Below the pieces are notes generated by a model. It was not told the origin of the DNA and did not search any database. It saw nothing but the letters and a program-made list of their open reading frames with translations. A DNA stretch of 64,000 bases from JBAVOR01 sp049692255. GTDB lineage: Bacteria > Babelota > Babeliae > Babelales > JACPOV01. Where the stretch lies: NCBI GenBank assembly GCA_049692255.1, contig JBAVOR010000016.1, positions 1 to 64,000 of the forward strand, in the 5' to 3' direction. Below are positions 62,377 through 64,000 of this stretch, piece by piece. Every line of letters begins with the position of its first letter. Within the stretch, counting starts at the first letter, position 1. The position numbers were made by a program, and so were the translations under genes.

Positions 62377-63942
62377 TTATTTTTCAGGAACAACCTTTAA
62401 GTCCAATTGTTTTTGAAACGATTCCCATGCGCTTTTTTTGATCCAGAGATAAATGAGATTTTTTTCCTGTAAATTCCCTTGTTCATCAAACCAAGTATTG
62501 TCAGACGATGCACTGTTTGATGCAGTGCCCAAGAATAAAGGGTCCATTATCAGATTGAGCAGCTTCACTTCTTGTGTGCCATCTGTGCTCATTTTAGTCA
62601 GCAGTTGCCATTCCTCTTCTGATTTATAAATAGCAATTTGCTTGTTATCTTCTAATCGTACCTTTTGCCACCCTGTGCGAAGAGTTGTTACTGTTTTTGT
62701 ATAATTTTTTTTGATTTCATTTTTGTCGAGCAATTCTCCAACCATTTTTCCTACGGGCATGGTTACATGCGCATGTAAATGTATTCTCGAGTTTATGTTT
62801 GTTAAGTCTTCTATTTTGCCGGGAACATATTGTATCGACAGATGCATTTTATCTGTTTTGTTGGTCATTTCATGAAATTGAGAAAAAAGATAGGTATGAT
62901 CACGAATTGCTAAAGAAAGTTGACGATATGCAGCCATCTCCGTTGTTGGTTGCTCGATTAATCGCTTAAGTACCATCATCATCCAATCAGAAAGTTGATG
63001 TATATTCTTCCGATTATTGGCATTAAAAAGGGTGCTATGCAAATTATCTAAAAATAACTCATGATCATGGATTGTGTCATATTCTTTCTGTCTTGCTGAT
63101 GCCGACAAAGAATTGTTAAGCGATGTAATACTTTGATGTATTGGTGTGGGAAGTTGCGCCAAGTTTTTGCAGGTATTCCAGCTAGTTACCAGCATATCGT
63201 CTTTGCTGGGTATAGTTTGGGTTTCGTACTGCAGCGGATTTGGTAACGTAATTAACGGAGATGCATTATTTTTGTCTGCAATTGCTTGAATGACTTGTAG
63301 CTGCTGCTTATCTTCATCTAATTGATCAAATGGATGAAGAGTAAATCTTTTGGGGTCGATATATTCTCTTGGATATTGCAGATAACCCCAGGGGTGACAG
63401 ATACTATAGTGCTTTTGTATGCCACTGTGTTGTTTCAATAGTAGCCCTTGGTTGGTGCTATAACAGCTTCCTTGTGTTCCAATAAATTTTCCTTCATCGA
63501 TAAGCTGTTGTAGGGTTTTAAATACGGTGTATTCGGGTAACGCTTGCAATAATACACGTGCACCTGGCGTATTTAAGTTGGCAGCTGCATGAGCAACTGA
63601 TATGTTAAAGCGTTGCGTAATTGCACTGATGAGCTGCTTGATGCCTGCATCACTATTGCAATAGGTGTGGTACGCTTTGCATGCCTGGCTGAATGCTCTG
63701 ATATTTCGTGTAATGACCGGCAAATCGGCGTAATTGATAAAAGAAGTGGTGCCGACTACGGTATTAAGCATACATGCAATATGGCCAATGATTTCAGGTG
63801 GTAGTTGATTAATATATATATTTTTTGAACTATCAGCTGCCTTTACGGCAAGCAGCTGTTGTTCTTTGGGCTGTTCCATTGCGAATGCAGTGCATGCAAT
63901 AAAAATAATAAAAAAGAGTGAGTAAATTATTGTTTTTTTCAT
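62377..63942 (-). CDS. secreted protein with N-terminal F-box-like motif
   Basis: 521 residues. The start is a signal peptide (TIIYSLFFIIFIACTAFA) followed by YINQLPPEIIGHIACML (43-59), which has the L-P-E-I--I---L pattern of the F-box, the domain linking substrates to SCF ubiquitin ligases through Skp1. The remainder (about 90-521) is not recognised; it is Gln/His/Thr-rich, without repeats I can identify (no LRR or ankyrin). F-box motifs are short and the match is by eye, so this is tentative. Together with the ubiquitin protease at 22364 it points to interference with host ubiquitin. Confidence 0.65.
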   Translation of the reverse strand: MKKTIIYSLFFIIFIACTAFAMEQPKEQQLLAVKAADSSKNIYINQLPPEIIGHIACMLNTVVGTTSFINYADLPVITRNIRAFSQACKAYHTYCNSDAGIKQLISAITQRFNISVAHAAANLNTPGARVLLQALPEYTVFKTLQQLIDEGKFIGTQGSCYSTNQGLLLKQHSGIQKHYSICHPWGYLQYPREYIDPKRFTLHPFDQLDEDKQQLQVIQAIADKNNASPLITLPNPLQYETQTIPSKDDMLVTSWNTCKNLAQLPTPIHQSITSLNNSLSASARQKEYDTIHDHELFLDNLHSTLFNANNRKNIHQLSDWMMMVLKRLIEQPTTEMAAYRQLSLAIRDHTYLFSQFHEMTNKTDKMHLSIQYVPGKIEDLTNINSRIHLHAHVTMPVGKMVGELLDKNEIKKNYTKTVTTLRTGWQKVRLEDNKQIAIYKSEEEWQLLTKMSTDGTQEVKLLNLIMDPLFLGTASNSASSDNTWFDEQGNLQEKNLIYLWIKKSAWESFQKQLDLKVVPEK

Positions 63943-64000
63943 TATTTTTTTTCAACTCTTTACTTTGTAAAATTATATATGTCAGCGTAGTATAGTCTAT

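Overview
The window looks like part of the chromosome of a small-genome, host-associated bacterium. The best guess is Candidatus Dependentiae (TM6/Babeliae) or a similar intracellular lineage. This rests on gene content, not on a database search. Ordinary Gram-negative housekeeping genes (murE, mraY, lgt, dnaG-rpoD, mnmG, tsaB, rsmE, ruvX) are mixed with many signal-peptide proteins. Several of these carry eukaryote-type domains: a ubiquitin-specific protease, a PPP-type phosphatase, an F-box-like motif and an ankyrin repeat. The ribonucleotide reductase small subunit closely resembles the chlamydial form. No rRNA, tRNA, CRISPR array or insertion sequence was recognised.

Layout. 1-5.5 kb: gpmI (running off the left edge and carrying an in-frame palindromic repeat), a small acidic secreted protein, rsmE, a zinc-ribbon/tsaB pair, an unknown secreted protein and ruvX. 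5.5-13.3 kb: an AGCS symporter, murE, a secreted PPP phosphatase, membrane pyrophosphatase hppA and a secreted double-thioredoxin protein. 13.3-19.7 kb: nrdA-nrdB-vanX in one run, a shared terminator and an ABC exporter on the opposite strand. 19.7-27.7 kb: a block of mostly secreted proteins (phospholipase D-like, alpha/beta hydrolase, ubiquitin protease, unknowns). 27.7-37.5 kb: a CorC/HlyC-like protein, rpoD-dnaG-lgt, small secreted beta-type proteins and mnmG. 37.5-42.4 kb: mraY, an APC permease, membrane proteins and a decayed outer-membrane-type gene. 42.6-54.3 kb: one gene for a surface or secreted protein of about 3,900 residues, built of repeated beta-helix-like and phage-tail-fibre-like modules. 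54.4-64 kb: ogt, a DEAD-box helicase, a micro-operon with two tiny genes, an HAD-like protein, an ankyrin protein, a umuD'-umuC pair, and a secreted F-box-like protein at the right end.

The most unusual points are these. (1) A dispersed palindromic element has a 99-nt intergenic copy and a 159-nt copy inside gpmI; the difference is exactly two related 30-nt units, everything is a multiple of three, and the copies show paired stem changes. (2) A UmuD homologue starts beyond the self-cleavage site and has Asn where the catalytic Lys should be, so it appears to be encoded already in the UmuD' form. (3) The NrdB has Phe in place of the radical Tyr, as in class Ic (Mn/Fe) enzymes. (4) A giant modular surface protein contains a domain resembling phage tail fibres. 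(5) There is a set of candidate secreted host-acting enzymes. Functions of the secreted proteins are inferred from motifs only.
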